Notes: generated from the letters alone by a model not told the origin. DNA of 64,000 nucleotides from Epiperipatus broadwayi (GCA_028023455.1 JAQFVV010000353.1:770830-834829); one strand, 5' to 3'; numbered from the stretch's first letter, positions 48,918-60,804 are shown. Translations and numbers: made by a program.

Positions 48918-50750
48918 TTATTTATTTTTTTTTGTAATTTGCTTTCTAACGACATCTTTCAAAATTGCAAAAATACCAGATATAGAATTTAGAAATAGTT
49001 TCACGTTATACAAATTAATAGCTTGAATTTAAAATTACCACAATATCTGAGTTTTTAATTTAGATATCTGGGGAAATATGACCGATTTTCTGGGGTCATC
49101 TATAATAAGTAGCGTTATCTTGTTATTTTGATTTTATGTTTAGCTGTAAAATTTTACTTTGGATGACACTATATATAAATCAGACAATAAAAATATTTTA
49201 ATCAGCATTAAAAAGAACTTCTTTTTTAAAAAATTGCTTTTTAAATTCAAATAAAATCGAAATATAAAGTAATGGGAAATATATTTGGCAGATATTGTTC
49301 GTTTGTAATTAGATGGCAAAAATTCTTAAAAGTAAATTTAATAATCTTTTTATATGGAAAAAAAAAAGATAAATATTCTTAATTGAAGAGAAATAATCTA
49401 ATTGTTATTTTTGACAAATATTTCAATTAAAGAATTATTTGAATATAATTGGATTTATTCCCAAAATGATTTGATTAAAAATGAAATTAATTTTAACTAT
49501 GATACCAATATATTTTACTATATTTCATTTTATGTTATGTAATTATAATCAATGGCTTATCGATTTTTTTAGTGCTTAAATAAAATATTTGATTAAAAAA
49601 ATAATAAATATTAATGAATAAGCTTACCATGACTTTGGATTAAATTCAAGGGGAACTATTTTTAGGTAGCTATGGGTATTTTAATGTTTTCGTATAGCTG
49701 GTCCAAAATTAATTTAGATGTTCATCAAATTGTGGTCATATAAAAAATATCGAGATATTTATAGCTGCAAGCTGTAACAACAGTTATAAAATATAACACC
49801 TCATAACTTCAATTGACTAAGCTGATGATTAGTGTCGTCTACTTTACTCTATAAAAGGATTCTAAAGTACTTTTATCTAAAGTGTGCTATTTTAAACTTT
49901 TACTTTCATAATTATGCAAAAAAGCAAAAGAATTATTATTTTTTATTAAACTTATGATCAACTGATTATTAATACTAAATCATATTGGATAAGTATTTTT
50001 GTTGTCCTCTTATACAAAATGTAAAAAATTACTTATGGGATTTTGATTTTAAATTCACAATCCATACTGAGTGCCCCTTAAGTTTTGTTCATAGAGAAAA
50101 TTAGAATTAATATTCATTTTCATATATTTTTGTTGTAGGTTAAACACTATACATTACAACATGTAGGAAATAGGCTGTATGGAAAAAGTGGCAGAACATC
50201 TTTTTTCATACTTATGTTTAAGAATTTGAACCTGGGTTATGTAAAATTTTAAAAATTTCTGATTTCGAACATGCTTAGGATTCATCAAAAAGTACTTAAT
50301 AAATGGGTATCATGATACTGCTCCCTAAAAAGAATGATCATAATTTTTCATGAGACATCATTTGATAATTCAGGGTAAGTAACTTTCACAAGTCTTCTTT
50401 GAAGATCTGTTGGAGGGACTTTTACACAATGAATTAATACTTTTTGCCTAACTAAATTAATTGATCAGGAAAAGACAGAATTGCTATTATGCATAAATAG
50501 AATTTGACATTATAGATAACACAATTATCTAATAATTTTTAATAGAAGAACATACTCTGTATTGTTCAATGCAGTGGTAGGATGGCAGACTCTCTAGTCT
50601 CATCATTTCTAATAGTTAATCTTCTTATAAATTTCAAAGCAATAACCCATTCAATTAATTTTGATAGAAATAATCCATGACTAAGTTGAATTGAGAAGCA
50701 TAATCACTTTGTGTATTATATATATATATATGTGTGTGCGTGCGTGTGTG
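48918..50750. other. No recognisable feature
   Basis: AT-rich DNA. A (TA)n(TG)n microsatellite at 50718-50756 abuts the RTE insertion. Confidence 0.45.
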
Positions 50751-50769
50751 TGTGTATATTTATAAAAAT

Positions 50770-51732
50770 GCAACAGCAACAATTAGATTACATAATGATA
50801 CTGGGAAAGTCAACATTGAGAAAGGTGTAAGACAAGGTGACTCCATATCTCCAAAACTTTTTACAGCAGTGCTGCAAGAAGTATTTTGTGGATTAAAATG
50901 GGAAACTAAAGGAGTGAAAGTAAATGGAGATTATTTAAGTCATTTAGATTTCGCAGATGATGTAGTTGTTTTTGCAAATAATGCTTCCGAGCTGCAGGAA
51001 ATGTTGCAGGAGTTATCAGATGAAAGTAGGAAAGTAGGACTAAAGATAAATGTTTAAAAGACTAAAGTAATGTTTAATCGATTTGCTCAAAATATGAAAA
51101 TAAAGATTGATTATGATGAATTAAAAGAAGTTAAGAGTTACAAATACCTTGGTCAGATTATTAATACAGATGGAAACATAATAGAGGAAATTAATCATAG
51201 AATTAAACTTGGTTGGAGTGCTTTTGGTAGAAATAACTTGATATTAAAAGGAAATATGCCTATGTGTTTGAAAAGAAAGGTTTTTAACAAATGTGTTTTA
51301 CCAGTTCTTACTTATGGATCTGAGACTTGGATACTTAATAGAAGATCAATACAGAGACTTCAGACCACTCAAAGAAGTATGGAGAGATGTATGTTGGGAG
51401 TAACAAGAAGAGATCGAAAACACAATGTATGGGTAAGAGAACAAACAGGTGTTACTGACCTCATTGAAAAAATTAAAAGATTGAAGTGGAGTTGGGCTGG
51501 ACATATTGCTAGAAGAGATGATAATAGATGGACAATTGAAATTTTAAACTGGATTCCAAGAGATTGTAAAAGACCCAGAAGGAGACCACATGTAAGATGG
51601 ATGGATGAAATAAGAAAATGTGTAGGGGTGATGTGGAGAAGAGAAGCTAAAGATTGGAGAAGATGGATTAAACTTGGAGAGACCTTCATCCTGCAGTGGA
51701 TTGATAATGGTTGATAATGATGATGATGATGG
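50770..51732 (+). mobile_element. RTE-type LINE, 5'-truncated, one in-frame stop
   Basis: One plus frame codes for the C-terminal half of an RTE reverse transcriptase and its tail, broken only by TAA at 51055-51057. Motifs: GVRQGDSISPKLF before the active site, the catalytic FADD at 50950-50961, YLGQIINTDG after the stop, then ERCMLGVTRRDR and LKWSWAGHIARRDD, and finally RRPHVRWMDE. The stop at 51712-51714 is followed at once by a (TGATGA)-type tail, the usual 3' end of RTE elements. Flanks share an imperfect ~19-bp repeat (TGTGTATATTTATAAAAAT and TGTGTGTATTAATAAAAAT), so this is a target-primed insertion. The endonuclease and N-terminal reverse transcriptase are missing. Confidence 0.9.
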
Positions 51733-51751
51733 TGTGTGTATTAATAAAAAT

Positions 51752-52092
51752 CAGTCACATGTCACATGATCTATATAGCTTGCATTACCAATACGTAATA
51801 TATAAAGAGCCTGCTAATAGCTCTAAGCAAGCTTATTTATTTATTTTTTTATGATAAATGCTACAAGAGAAAATACATAAAGTCTTTATCTATGATGGTC
51901 CCTATCCCTAGACCAATTTTGAGCTATGGCTCTCTTCTTGAATCTTGTGTGTGTGTATATATATGCAATCTATCAAAAATTTATCATAACGGATATTATC
52001 AAATAGTGAACTGAAAATTCCTAATAAAGTTTTAAATTTGTTATTTCACCATCAAAATTACATTTGAGGATATTATTTGTAAAGGGGAAAGT
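51752..52092. other. Short spacer before the Penelope-like relic
   Basis: AT-rich. Nothing recognisable except a short (TG)n(TA)n tract at 51947-51963. Confidence 0.4.
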
Positions 52093-53764
52093 ACTTTATC
52101 AAAAATATCATGCTGAGGCAGACATAATAAGAGGAAAAATATACGATATTCCAAATAAAGCAAAACTACCTAAAAATAATTTACCTGTTGATGAAAGAAA
52201 AGCTTTGTCTAAATTTTAAAATGCTAAATCGATTACTATTCTTCCAGCAGATAAGGGTAATACTATAGTAATTTTGAATACTAGAGATTATTACAAAAAA
52301 ATACATAATCTATTAAATAATAAAATTTATATAAAAAATTTATAGTGATCCTATGACGTCTTGAAAAAAAACGAAAGCATTAATTTATGCTACTGATTTA
52401 GATTTAAAAACTAAGATATTTCTTACACTTAAAGAAAAATCTTTTAATCCAAAGTTATACAGTTAGCCAAAAATACACAAATTGAATATTCCATTGGGAT
52501 CTATTGTAAGTGCTGTTGGTTCATCAACACAGACACAAGCTTGTTTTCTACCTTCTTTTTTACAAGCACATTTATCAAAAATGTCATCTTATGTTAAGAA
52601 TGCAAATCACTTTCTTGAGCTTATCCAAGATATTAAATTAATTAAAAGCGATATTTTAGTAAGTTTTGATATTGTTTCACCTTTTATTAGTATACCTGTA
52701 CAGGAAGCTATTTGAAGTTTTGAGAAATATTCAATTGCCTGATCTAGTCATGATTTTGATTGGACACTGCTTATTAAATACATTTTTGTTTTTGATGGTC
52801 AGATGTATAAACAAACATCAGGTTTAGCTATGGGTTCAGCATTGGCTTTTATTTATGGAGAACTTGGAAAAAAAGATTTTGATCTACAGTTAAAAACCAT
52901 CTGTATGGCTGAGGTATGTTAATGATACCTTTGCTATTTGGCCTCATGATAAGCATGCTCTTGATAAATTTTTGATTTTCTTAATTCTTTCCATAACAAC
53001 ATCAAATTCACCATGGAAATAGAAAATAATAACCAACTTCCATTCTTAGCTATTCTAATAGAAAAAAAAGGGTAGTTCTTTATCCCATGGTATATATAGA
53101 AAACAAACTTTTACACACTGGTAGATAGCTATATTTTTTCTCCTCAATCATCCAGCATAATTATTTTTTCAGTGGCAAAGACATTGTTAAATAGGACTAA
53201 AAAACTTTCTAATGACAGCCATTTTCACTAAGATATCTATGCTACTAAAAAAATACTTCTTTATAATGGTTTTGATCACAGGATTATTAATAAGAATTTT
53301 TTTATGTAATAAGAAAAAAAAATTGATACTTTAAAAATTAAGACTGTTCTGCCATATATAAAGAGAGTAACTCATCAAATTGGTAATGTTTTAAAGCAAA
53401 ATAATATCCACATAATTTATACTACATTTAAAAAAATTAATGACGTATTTTCATACTCTAAAAATAAAATTCCTTTAGAATGGCATGGTGTATATGAAAT
53501 TCCATGTGAATTTGTTTACATTCATACATTGAACAGACTAGTCAGAGAATAATAAAAAAGGAAGAACACATTTTGGCATTTAAAGAAAAATCTAATTTAT
53601 CAGCCATTTATTCATACATTAAATTAACTAATCCTAACATTAATTTTAATAAAATATATATTTTGGCAAAAGACCAGAGACTGCTAAGGCAAGATATTGA
53701 GATTTTTAAAAGGCCTAAGAACACAATATTTAAAAAAAGCTATTGGAGATTAAATTTTTTTTAA
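52093..53764 (+). pseudogene. Decayed Penelope-like element (reverse transcriptase plus GIY-YIG)
   Basis: Many stops and frameshifts break it, but the motifs fall in the right order on the plus strand. They run: LPADKGNTIVIL (52239-52274), PKIHKLNIPLGSIVSAVGSS (around 52470-52530), SYVKNANHF and DILVSFDIVSPF in the open piece 52482-52715, and GLAMGS near 52825. Next come a mutated RYVND active site near 52912, LPFLAIL near 53040, and an endonuclease-like piece from GVYEIPC (53488) through a 63-codon open piece ending at 53764. The active-site aspartate appears as Asn. This copy is much older than the one at 21879-23165 and seems to belong to a different Penelope lineage, judging from its different motif wording. 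Confidence 0.85.
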
Positions 53765-54248
53765 AAAACTTCTAAACCAATAGAATTTGAGAATGAAGAG
53801 AAAATAACAAAGGAAAAAATAACGATTTTAAATCTCACCACATACATTATGATTTGAGAAAGAAGCTGAGGAAAGTACTTGTTATTGTAATGCAATGTCA
53901 GCTATTTAGCTATTATATTTTTATTACATAGAAGCTCCTGGAAATAATACTATGAATTCCTTTTGTATCTATGAGAATATTAGAATTAATATATATATAG
54001 TTTAACATTTTTTGAAATAAATAATATTATAAAAGCATGATTTTTGTTATCTTTATTTGTTTTTTTTTCAACACATTTAAAATAAAACGGTTTACAAATT
54101 TCTTGTTACATATAACATATAGTTTAAAGATACATTACATATGGATAGATGTATGTATATTATCTATGAAAATGATTAAGAAATATAAAAACTAACTAAA
54201 AGAAATATATATAAATAAATAAAAACAAAACACAATTACTTTTTAATA
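53765..54248. other. No recognisable feature
   Basis: AT-rich DNA after the Penelope relic, possibly its 3' part. Confidence 0.4.
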
Positions 54249-54276
54249 TTTCAACCAGAAAAATGGTTTTCATCAG
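54249..54276 (-). ncRNA. Hammerhead-ribozyme-like core
   Basis: Minus strand: CTGATGA, one A, stem II AACCA/TGGTT with a six-base loop, then GAAA. All core residues of CUGANGA and GAAA are intact. Sequence outside (TAATTT before, TATTAAAAAG after) does not give clear stems I and III. It lies 0.5 kb beyond the Penelope relic but on the other strand. Confidence 0.35.
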
Positions 54277-54330
54277 AAATTACAATAAAATGGCTTCATT
54301 CAAAATATAAACATTAAAAATCATTTACAT

Positions 54331-54404
54331 TTCGACTGCCTTGCACTTGCAGGCAGTTGCCCGGGTTGTGAGTTCACATCCTGCCCTATGCTATGACACT
54401 TAAA
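54331..54404 (+). mobile_element. 5'-truncated tRNA-Gly SINE with 15-bp target duplication
   Basis: Only the anticodon arm, box B (GTGAGTTCACATCC) and the CTATGACACTT end remain. AAAAATCATTTACAT flanks it exactly (54316-54330 and 54405-54419). Confidence 0.9.
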
Positions 54405-54419
54405 AAAAATCATTTACAT

Positions 54420-56394
54420 ATCTGATAACAAGTGTTATGTAGTACACATAATTATAAATCAAAATGGCTGAACATTTTATAATAAAGAATCACATGTAAT
54501 AGTTTTTTACACTTTTAATAACAGCTATAAGCCATTAAATGTTGAGACTATTTTTACTTTTCAAATATAATTAAAAAATTCTCATTAACAATACCTTTGA
54601 TTGATAAACATTTATAAGAAAAATTTTAATCATCAGTTTTTTACTTACCTTTAATGCATTTATAAAATAAAAAACATTCTAATATTGGTACTACTATAGA
54701 TTATTGTTATAAAATTTTAAGAAAAATATTAATGAAAATCAACATTGTCATGGAGCTGCACAGAATTTCTTTCGTAACCAGATGCATCTCACAAGTTATA
54801 GATTTGTCCAACATTGCTATAAGTCATACCCCTGATTAATATTAAATTATCCATCACTCCCCCACTGCTCCTATTTTTCAGCAATGCCAACAGCATAGAC
54901 AAAAAAGTAAGTTCTTATTTGTATGGTGCAATGTCATTATAAAAATTGAATTCCAGATTTATTTAAATAAGGAGCTTGAAATTTAAATTAACAATGACCT
55001 TAAATTGCTCATATAGAAACATCTTTAATTTATGTGTACAAAAAAAGACAAATACAATAGTCATTTTAAACTTTAAATCTCCCAAACATAAATATATAAT
55101 GGATATAATCAAATAAAATATATATTATTCCCTCACTGCTACATTCTTCCAGCAGCATTACATTGTAACTAAGATAAAGCTTCAATTTAGTAGCACAGAC
55201 AAGAGGTAATCTCTTATCTATATGCTGCAGTTTTGTTATATAAAATTAAACCCAGTCTTAAATTTAATTTACCAATGATCTTTCAAGATAGTGTATGGAT
55301 GGCTGATAGATTTTTTATATTTGAATTTTCAGCAATGTGTACTGAATTTTTTTTTTTGTATTTGCATTTGGGAGATATCAAACAGTTTTTATTGGTATAT
55401 GTAAATGAAACATGCTTGTTTATGAGCAATTTAAGATCAGTACTAATTTAAATTTCACACTCCTTATTTAAATAAGTCTACATTTCAATTTATATTTTGT
55501 GGCATATGTACAAGAAGTTACTTTTTGTTCATGCTGTTAAATTCAAAATTTATCTTTGTCTACAAGATAGTGCTGCTAAAAAAATATATTGGTGGAAAAG
55601 TGATAGATATTTTATATTTGAATTTCCTGCTAGTGATATGTACTGATTCTATTTCTGGATAATATTGTTTAGACAACTACAACAATTGTTGATATTTTTG
55701 ATAGAATTTAGCTTCTGTTGTACTGCTATAATTAATAGAGAAAATTAAAAATATTTAATGTATACAAGAATAAATTGAGATGAAAACAGCTATATAGAAT
55801 AAAACTGCATTTTCTCAAATTATGTATAGCACCTTAGTTTATTACATATTGGTTTTTTTTTCCATAATCATTTTTAAAAAAAGATTGAAGAATCTTGCAT
55901 AAAACAAACACATTTTAAAGAAACATCATCTTGATTTGTGTATATTTAAGTTGTTTTTTTTTTTTATCAAATTGTCTTATTTCCATTAAAAAAATTCAAT
56001 TTAAAGATTTTATGCAATCAATGGAAGATTTTTCTCAATCTATAATTGCTTTCATTATTAATTTCTATAAAAAAAAAAACATTATGATTAGAATTACATT
56101 AAACCTGAAAGCATTCTTCTTTCTATTCATAATTAATAGTAATTTTATTAAATGTTGTAAAGATAGCAATAAAATGCAATCATACTCTGTTTTATTTTTA
56201 TAATATTAGAAATATGTTTTCATAAATAAACTACATTCTTTGATAGTGTTTTTATAAAGTCAAGTTAAGTTTTAATTTTTTTCAGTGTATTTTTAAAAAT
56301 AATATATCTTGTAGATTTATAAATATATTAAATAACCTCAATACTATCACATTATTCTTTTAAATTTATACAAATAAAGATACAATAAAAGACA
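54420..56394. other. 2 kb without supported genes
   Basis: AT-rich. Related sequences of the form TTTTTATATTTGAATTTTCAGCAATGTGTACTG (in parts) recur at 55310-55345 and 55610-55645, hinting at a diverged internal duplication of about 300 bp. Plus frames at 55233-55451 and 55931-56203 lack motifs. Confidence 0.4.
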
Positions 56395-56600
56395 AATGAT
56401 CTCCAAAATGCATTTTGTACTGAACCAACACTCAACAGTTGGCCCAGGTCACTATCTTTCATATATATATTATCTGTGCTAGAGACAATCTTTAGTTTAG
56501 TAGATGATTAGTAATAATCATTATTGTATTTATCTAAAATGGATGGTGGCAAAGTTGTGGGTTGAGTTAGTTTGACACTCGTAAATTCAAAATGTAATAT
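56395..56600. repeat. Composite of foldback-arm fragment and dispersed repeat copy 2
   Basis: 56400-56470 matches part of the 15495-16305 arm (GAACCAACACTCAACAGTTG). 56484-56600 matches 13778-13898. Confidence 0.6.
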
Positions 56601-57298
56601 CTTGTAGATGTATGCATATTTTGTTTCATTTTTATTGGTATGATTGTTTTTCTTTTGATTTGTTGTTTAACCCACCTTCTTCGTTTTTTTTATTTATTTA
56701 TCTAAATGAATCGTATCAATTTTTTTTTTAGATATGAGATTTTTTTCTTATATATAATAAAAATATTTTATCTTATTAGTTAAAGAATTTTACTTAAACA
56801 AAAAAGCACAAATTATTTTCGAAACAACTGAATCAAGAAAATTTGTGGAAGATTTGTGTAAATCAAAATGAATTGTAAAAGTCTCCATGTAATCAAAAGT
56901 TCAATGCATAAAAAATAAAATATTTCCATTCATAAAGCTGCAATAATTAAAGGAAAATAAATTCTAAGATTGTATAATAATTTTTATAAGATTTTAATAA
57001 CTGAAACACCCAGGCTTATTATATACCTATGTCTATATATGTAATATATAAGGTATATGAGCACAGACTTCCACATATATTGGTGATTATTTATCTTTTC
57101 AACATATATGTGTTCAAGTGTATCAGTGTTATGAGATCGTGTGGAGAGTGGTGGGTCATATGAAATATTATAAGATTTTAAATAAATAAAAAATATTTTT
57201 AAGAATGATTTTTAATATTTGCAGTCATCTTTTTTTTAAGTGAAATATAATAAACTCATAACATAAATAATTAATCATACCGGAAATATTAGAATATG
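56601..57298. other. No recognisable feature
   Basis: AT-rich DNA. Confidence 0.45.
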
Positions 57299-57307
57299 AA
57301 ACTCTGC

Positions 57308-57524
57308 GAGATGATAATAGATGGACAATTGAAATCTTAAACTGGATTCCAAAAGATTGTAAAAGACCCAGAAAGAGACCACATGTGAGATGAATGGATG
57401 AAATAAGAAAGTGTGTAGGGGTGATGTGGAGAAGAGAAGCTAAAGATCAGAGAAGATGGATTGAACTTGGAGAGCTCTTCATCCTGCAGTGGATTGATAA
57501 TGGTTGATGATGATGATGATGATT
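57308..57524 (+). mobile_element. RTE-type LINE, 3'-end insertion with 9-bp target duplication
   Basis: 217 bp matching the last ~210 bp of the copy at 50770-51732 with about a dozen differences, ending in a (TGATGA) tail. AAACTCTGC flanks it exactly (57299-57307 and 57525-57533). One Trp codon of the RWMDE motif is now a stop. Confidence 0.95.
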
Positions 57525-57778
57525 AAACTCTGCAACAATGTTTTGCATTAATAATCAATCATTAATATTTGATATGTTTTTGATATTAACACAACTTGTA
57601 TTTAACTGTAATTGGTTAATAGTACCAACAGTTACACAAATAATCTGTTAGGATCAATACAGTTATTGGTGAGCCATAGTGAAGTTGAACAAAAAAAATA
57701 AGTTGATTAAATGAAAACATGAAACTAATGAGGCAAATTTTATGACACTTTATTTTGGGGGGTTAAACTATTGCAATA

Positions 57779-58330
57779 TTTTCATCATTATCATTTTCAA
57801 CTATCATTGATCTAAAGCAAATAAAGGGCTTTCTAAATTTAACATAGTTTTTTTTTTATGTATAACATATTTTATACAACACATTATTTAAGAAACTTTC
57901 TTATTACATGTAGCATCTCACATATGGTTCATTTTTAGATCTTATACAATCTCTTGAAGGATTAAATTAAGACTTCAGCTGACAATGTTTTATCATCTTT
58001 TCTAGCAAGATGTTTAATCCAGACCCATATCATATTCTTAATTTTTAATGATGTCAATGATATCTGTTTGGATTTTTCCACCCACATATCTAGCATTTGA
58101 TACTTTCTTGTTAGTCCCAACATATATCTCTATATTTTATTATGTAATCTAAAGTCTCACTAGTTTTTATAGTCATGCATAAAAACTGATAAAGTACATC
58201 TATTATAAACCTTTCATTTCAAGCATATAAGCATATTTCATTGCTTTTCGAACATAAAAATATATTCCCTTTTAATATTAAAACATTTCTTCCAAAGCAC
58301 ATCATCTTTATTTTATTCTATGATCAATAT
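57779..58330 (-). pseudogene. RTE-type LINE relic (old copy)
   Basis: Minus strand, read from 58330 down: segments matching the FNKCVLP, GVTR, WVREQTG, IARRDD and PHVR parts of the copy at 50770-51732 in the correct order, with many stops. It ends in GTTGAAAATGATAATGATG, the decayed RTE tail. Much more diverged than the two plus-strand copies. Confidence 0.75.
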
Positions 58331-58437
58331 TTTTGTAAATCAACTTTCTTACATTTAATTTTTGCAAATTTAAATTTTATTTATTAATCTGACATTTCAT
58401 TTAATCAACAAGCATCTTTTCAAAGACATTAATAAAC

Positions 58438-58483
58438 ACACACACATATATATGTGTGTGTGTGTCTGTGTGTGTGACATTTA
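58438..58483. repeat. (CA)n(TA)n(TG)n microsatellite
   Basis: A palindromic dinucleotide tract of ~46 bp, with (CA)n on the left and (TG)n on the right of a short TA core. Confidence 0.85.
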
Positions 58484-58504
58484 TAAAATATTTAATTTTT
58501 AAAT

Positions 58505-58760
58505 TCTATTAGAGGAGATTTGAACCAGACTTTCTAGCTGTCTTCAGCTTCTACTCCATCTTATACAACAGATACACATGACCATATATTTGCAAAAAAG
58601 ATAAATGATTTCCAATATACATATTTTGTGCTAAATCAGCATTAATCACTTGGTTTGGATCATCATCTTTCACACATATACGTAATCTTCAAATATTAAT
58701 AAACAACCTTCAAACCTCTCTATTCTCTAACTCATAAGCCATCCAGGTCATTGAAAATTT
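58505..58760 (-). mobile_element. Single arm of the large foldback family
   Basis: Contains CCATCTTATACAACAGATAC, CACATGACCATA, AAATGATTTCCAATATACAT, the TCATCTTTCACACATATA block and CCATCCAGGTCATTGA in the order of the left arm at 15495-15788. Confidence 0.65.
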
Positions 58761-58777
58761 GATGATGGCATGTTTAA

Positions 58778-58983
58778 AGCCCTTATTTGCCTAATTTTGT
58801 TGTGTCATGTAAATTCAACTTAATAATCATTACATTTAAAACATATTGTTTGATAACTAAAACTTTTCAATAAATTACCAAGCCTTTATTTGCCTAATTA
58901 AGTTGTGTCATGTAAATTCAACTTAAATAATCATTACATTTAAAACATATTGTTTGATAACTAAAACTTTTCAATAAATTACC
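58778..58983. repeat. Tandem duplication of 103 bp
   Basis: 58778-58880 and 58881-58983 are almost identical, differing at a handful of sites. Both start AGCC(C/T)TTATTTGCC and end AATAAATTACCA. No ORF. A recent local duplication. Confidence 0.9.
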
Positions 58984-59079
58984 ATAAAAAATAATAATCA
59001 TTATATATATATATTATATAAATACCAAACACATGCACATATATATATATAAATACACAAATTTAACTATGTATAAACA

Positions 59080-59310
59080 AGAAATATGGCTTTACTGCTT
59101 GGGAGTTCATAAGTAGTTTGGACACAGGACCTTAGAGCACCAGAATCAATCCTGGGCCCTCCCAATCCCAATTCAGATGTTTTACTGTGTCAAACCACAT
59201 GGGCAAAAGAACAAACACTAATGGCTTTATATCTTGAGAGTTCATATGAAGTTCAAGCCCCAGAATCATTTATGGGACCTCACAATCCTAAGTTCGGACA
59301 CTCTACCAAC
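59080..59310. repeat. Degenerate ~125-bp tandem pair
   Basis: ATGGCTTTA, GAGAGTTCATA and CCAGAATCA blocks recur at about 59085-59150 and 59221-59275. Weakly conserved. Confidence 0.4.
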
Positions 59311-59477
59311 TATCCCATACTGCACAGGGTTCTCTATGTATAGTACATTTACATGTATATAGATACATTTCAGATCTTTTATATTTGCATAACCAAAGAT
59401 TCCATTAAATTTAACATAATTTGCATTAAGTATCCAATTAATTAATTTTCTAATTTAACCTTAGTTCTATTTTATAT

Positions 59478-60043
59478 AGAGGCAAAACTCTTCATACAGT
59501 AGGGCCACTAAGTGCAAGCCAGAGTAATCAATGGATGCAGAAAAGTTTGTGCATAAAATCACTATCTAGTACTTATTCATCCAATATCCCCCAGACTAGT
59601 TTCTAGCTTGCAGCTTTCATCAGTGAGCAGCCTTAGATCTGAGAGCACTGCACCTAGATCTTAGGATCTAATGCAACCTTCCAGCTGTCATCTTTTACTT
59701 TATTAGCTAATTATTTTTGATTTCCAAAATGAAAACACAATAATGTTTTCAATTCAAGCTCAATGCTTTATAATTATCTAATAAGGTAAAAGATGACTGC
59801 TTGAGGGTTGCATTAAGACCTAGGTGCAATGCTCTTAAATTCAAGGCTCCTCACTGATAAAAGCCACAAGCTAAAAACTAGTCTGGGTATATTGGATGAG
59901 TAGGCACTAGATATAGATTTTATGCACAAACCTTCATCCATTGATTACTCTGTCTTGCATAGAGTGGTGCTACTGTATGTAGAGTTTTGCCACTGTGTGA
60001 ACACCTTGTGTAATCATAAAGAATGGTGACTATGTGATGTTTA
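59478..60043. mobile_element. Full-length family H hairpin retroposon, 12-bp target duplication
   Basis: 566 bp. Two arms of about 220 bp (59481-59705 and 59785-59997) are inverted copies. Both contain AAACTCT-CATACAGTAG, AGTAATCAATGGATG and ATCTAGT, and the ACTAGTTTCTAGCTTG segment. The second arm is followed by a ~45-bp tail ending GTGACTATGTGATGTTTA. TCTATTTTATAT flanks it exactly (59466-59477 and 60044-60055). Other copies in the window (497-578, 2930-3022, 11550-11630, 13150-13360, 33269-33413, 44728-44790) keep one arm or the ends. There is no A-tail and no tRNA-like promoter that I can define. The mechanism looks like LINE-aided retroposition because of the variable-length 12-15-bp duplications. 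Confidence 0.8.
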
Positions 60044-60055
60044 TCTATTTTATAT

Positions 60056-60710
60056 CTACGTAAATAATTTTAACAAGGCAAATACTTTATAAATTGTTTA
60101 CTGTTTATTTTCATTTTATGATTAATTTCGTTTATGTTTTTATCTATGTTGATAATCTAGCGATGATATTTATAATTGTTATTTTTTTCTAATCCAGGAT
60201 TATTAATGTTCACTTTCTTTTTCTCTGGAAAGTCATTAAATATTAATTTCCTTTTTTAAAAAAACATTTACTCTCTTGCTTTCATCTGATAACTTTTGTA
60301 ACATTTCCTGAAGCTTTAAAGTAATCAGCCACACTACTTATAAAATATTTGTATTCTCTTAGCTTCCCAATTTAATATACAAAATACTTTTTGGAAATTC
60401 TTGAAAAAATGTTTAATGATATGAACTATACCATCATAACTCTTGTCTATATTAATCTTTTTAGTGTTACAACATGACTTAATCAATTCTGTTGAATTTT
60501 GATAATTAGTTTTCAAAATATGTTAACATCCTAGATCTATATCTTGGTGGCCAAAACTTTAATCATCTTCAAAATGCATTATATGACATTTTATATTTTC
60601 AATACCAAAACACAATGGCACTGCATGTTCATTGTTATTTTATATAATTTCTTTCAATATTTAGATAGAGTGGATGATTCCAAAATCTCTTTTAAATCTA
60701 GCTTGCTCAA
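60056..60710. other. No recognisable feature
   Basis: AT-rich, no supported gene. Confidence 0.45.
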
Positions 60711-60804
60711 GCATTGGTGGCCTAGTGGTTAGCATAGCTGCCTTCCAAGCAGCTGGCCCGAGTTCACTTCTCAGTCAACGCATTTGACATATGAAAAAAA
60801 AAAA
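60711..60804 (+). mobile_element. tRNA-Gly(UCC)-derived SINE, best-preserved head
   Basis: The head (60711-60782) begins GCATTGGTGGCCTAGTGG and keeps the anticodon arm GCTGCCTTCCAAGCAGC, whose loop reads UCC (glycine). The box B region GAGTTCACTTCTC has decayed, and the head ends GTCAACGCA. Then TTTGACATATG and an A-run (60794-60804) follow. The whole unit is only a tRNA plus ~12 bp and the tail, so it is a minimal SINE. The intact anticodon identifies the source tRNA. A real tRNA gene is unlikely because box B and the T-arm stem are broken. Confidence 0.9.

Noticed and set aside
51369-51689. 106-codon minus-strand frame
   Set aside because: Shadow of the RTE coding frame on the plus strand.
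55931-56203. 90-codon plus frame with hydrophobic stretches
   Set aside because: Phe/Ile/Lys-rich composition is that of AT-rich non-coding DNA. No motif or neighbour supports a gene.
60711-60782. Functional tRNA-Gly(UCC) gene
   Set aside because: The T-arm and box B are mutated, an A-tail follows directly and related SINE copies exist. It is a SINE head.
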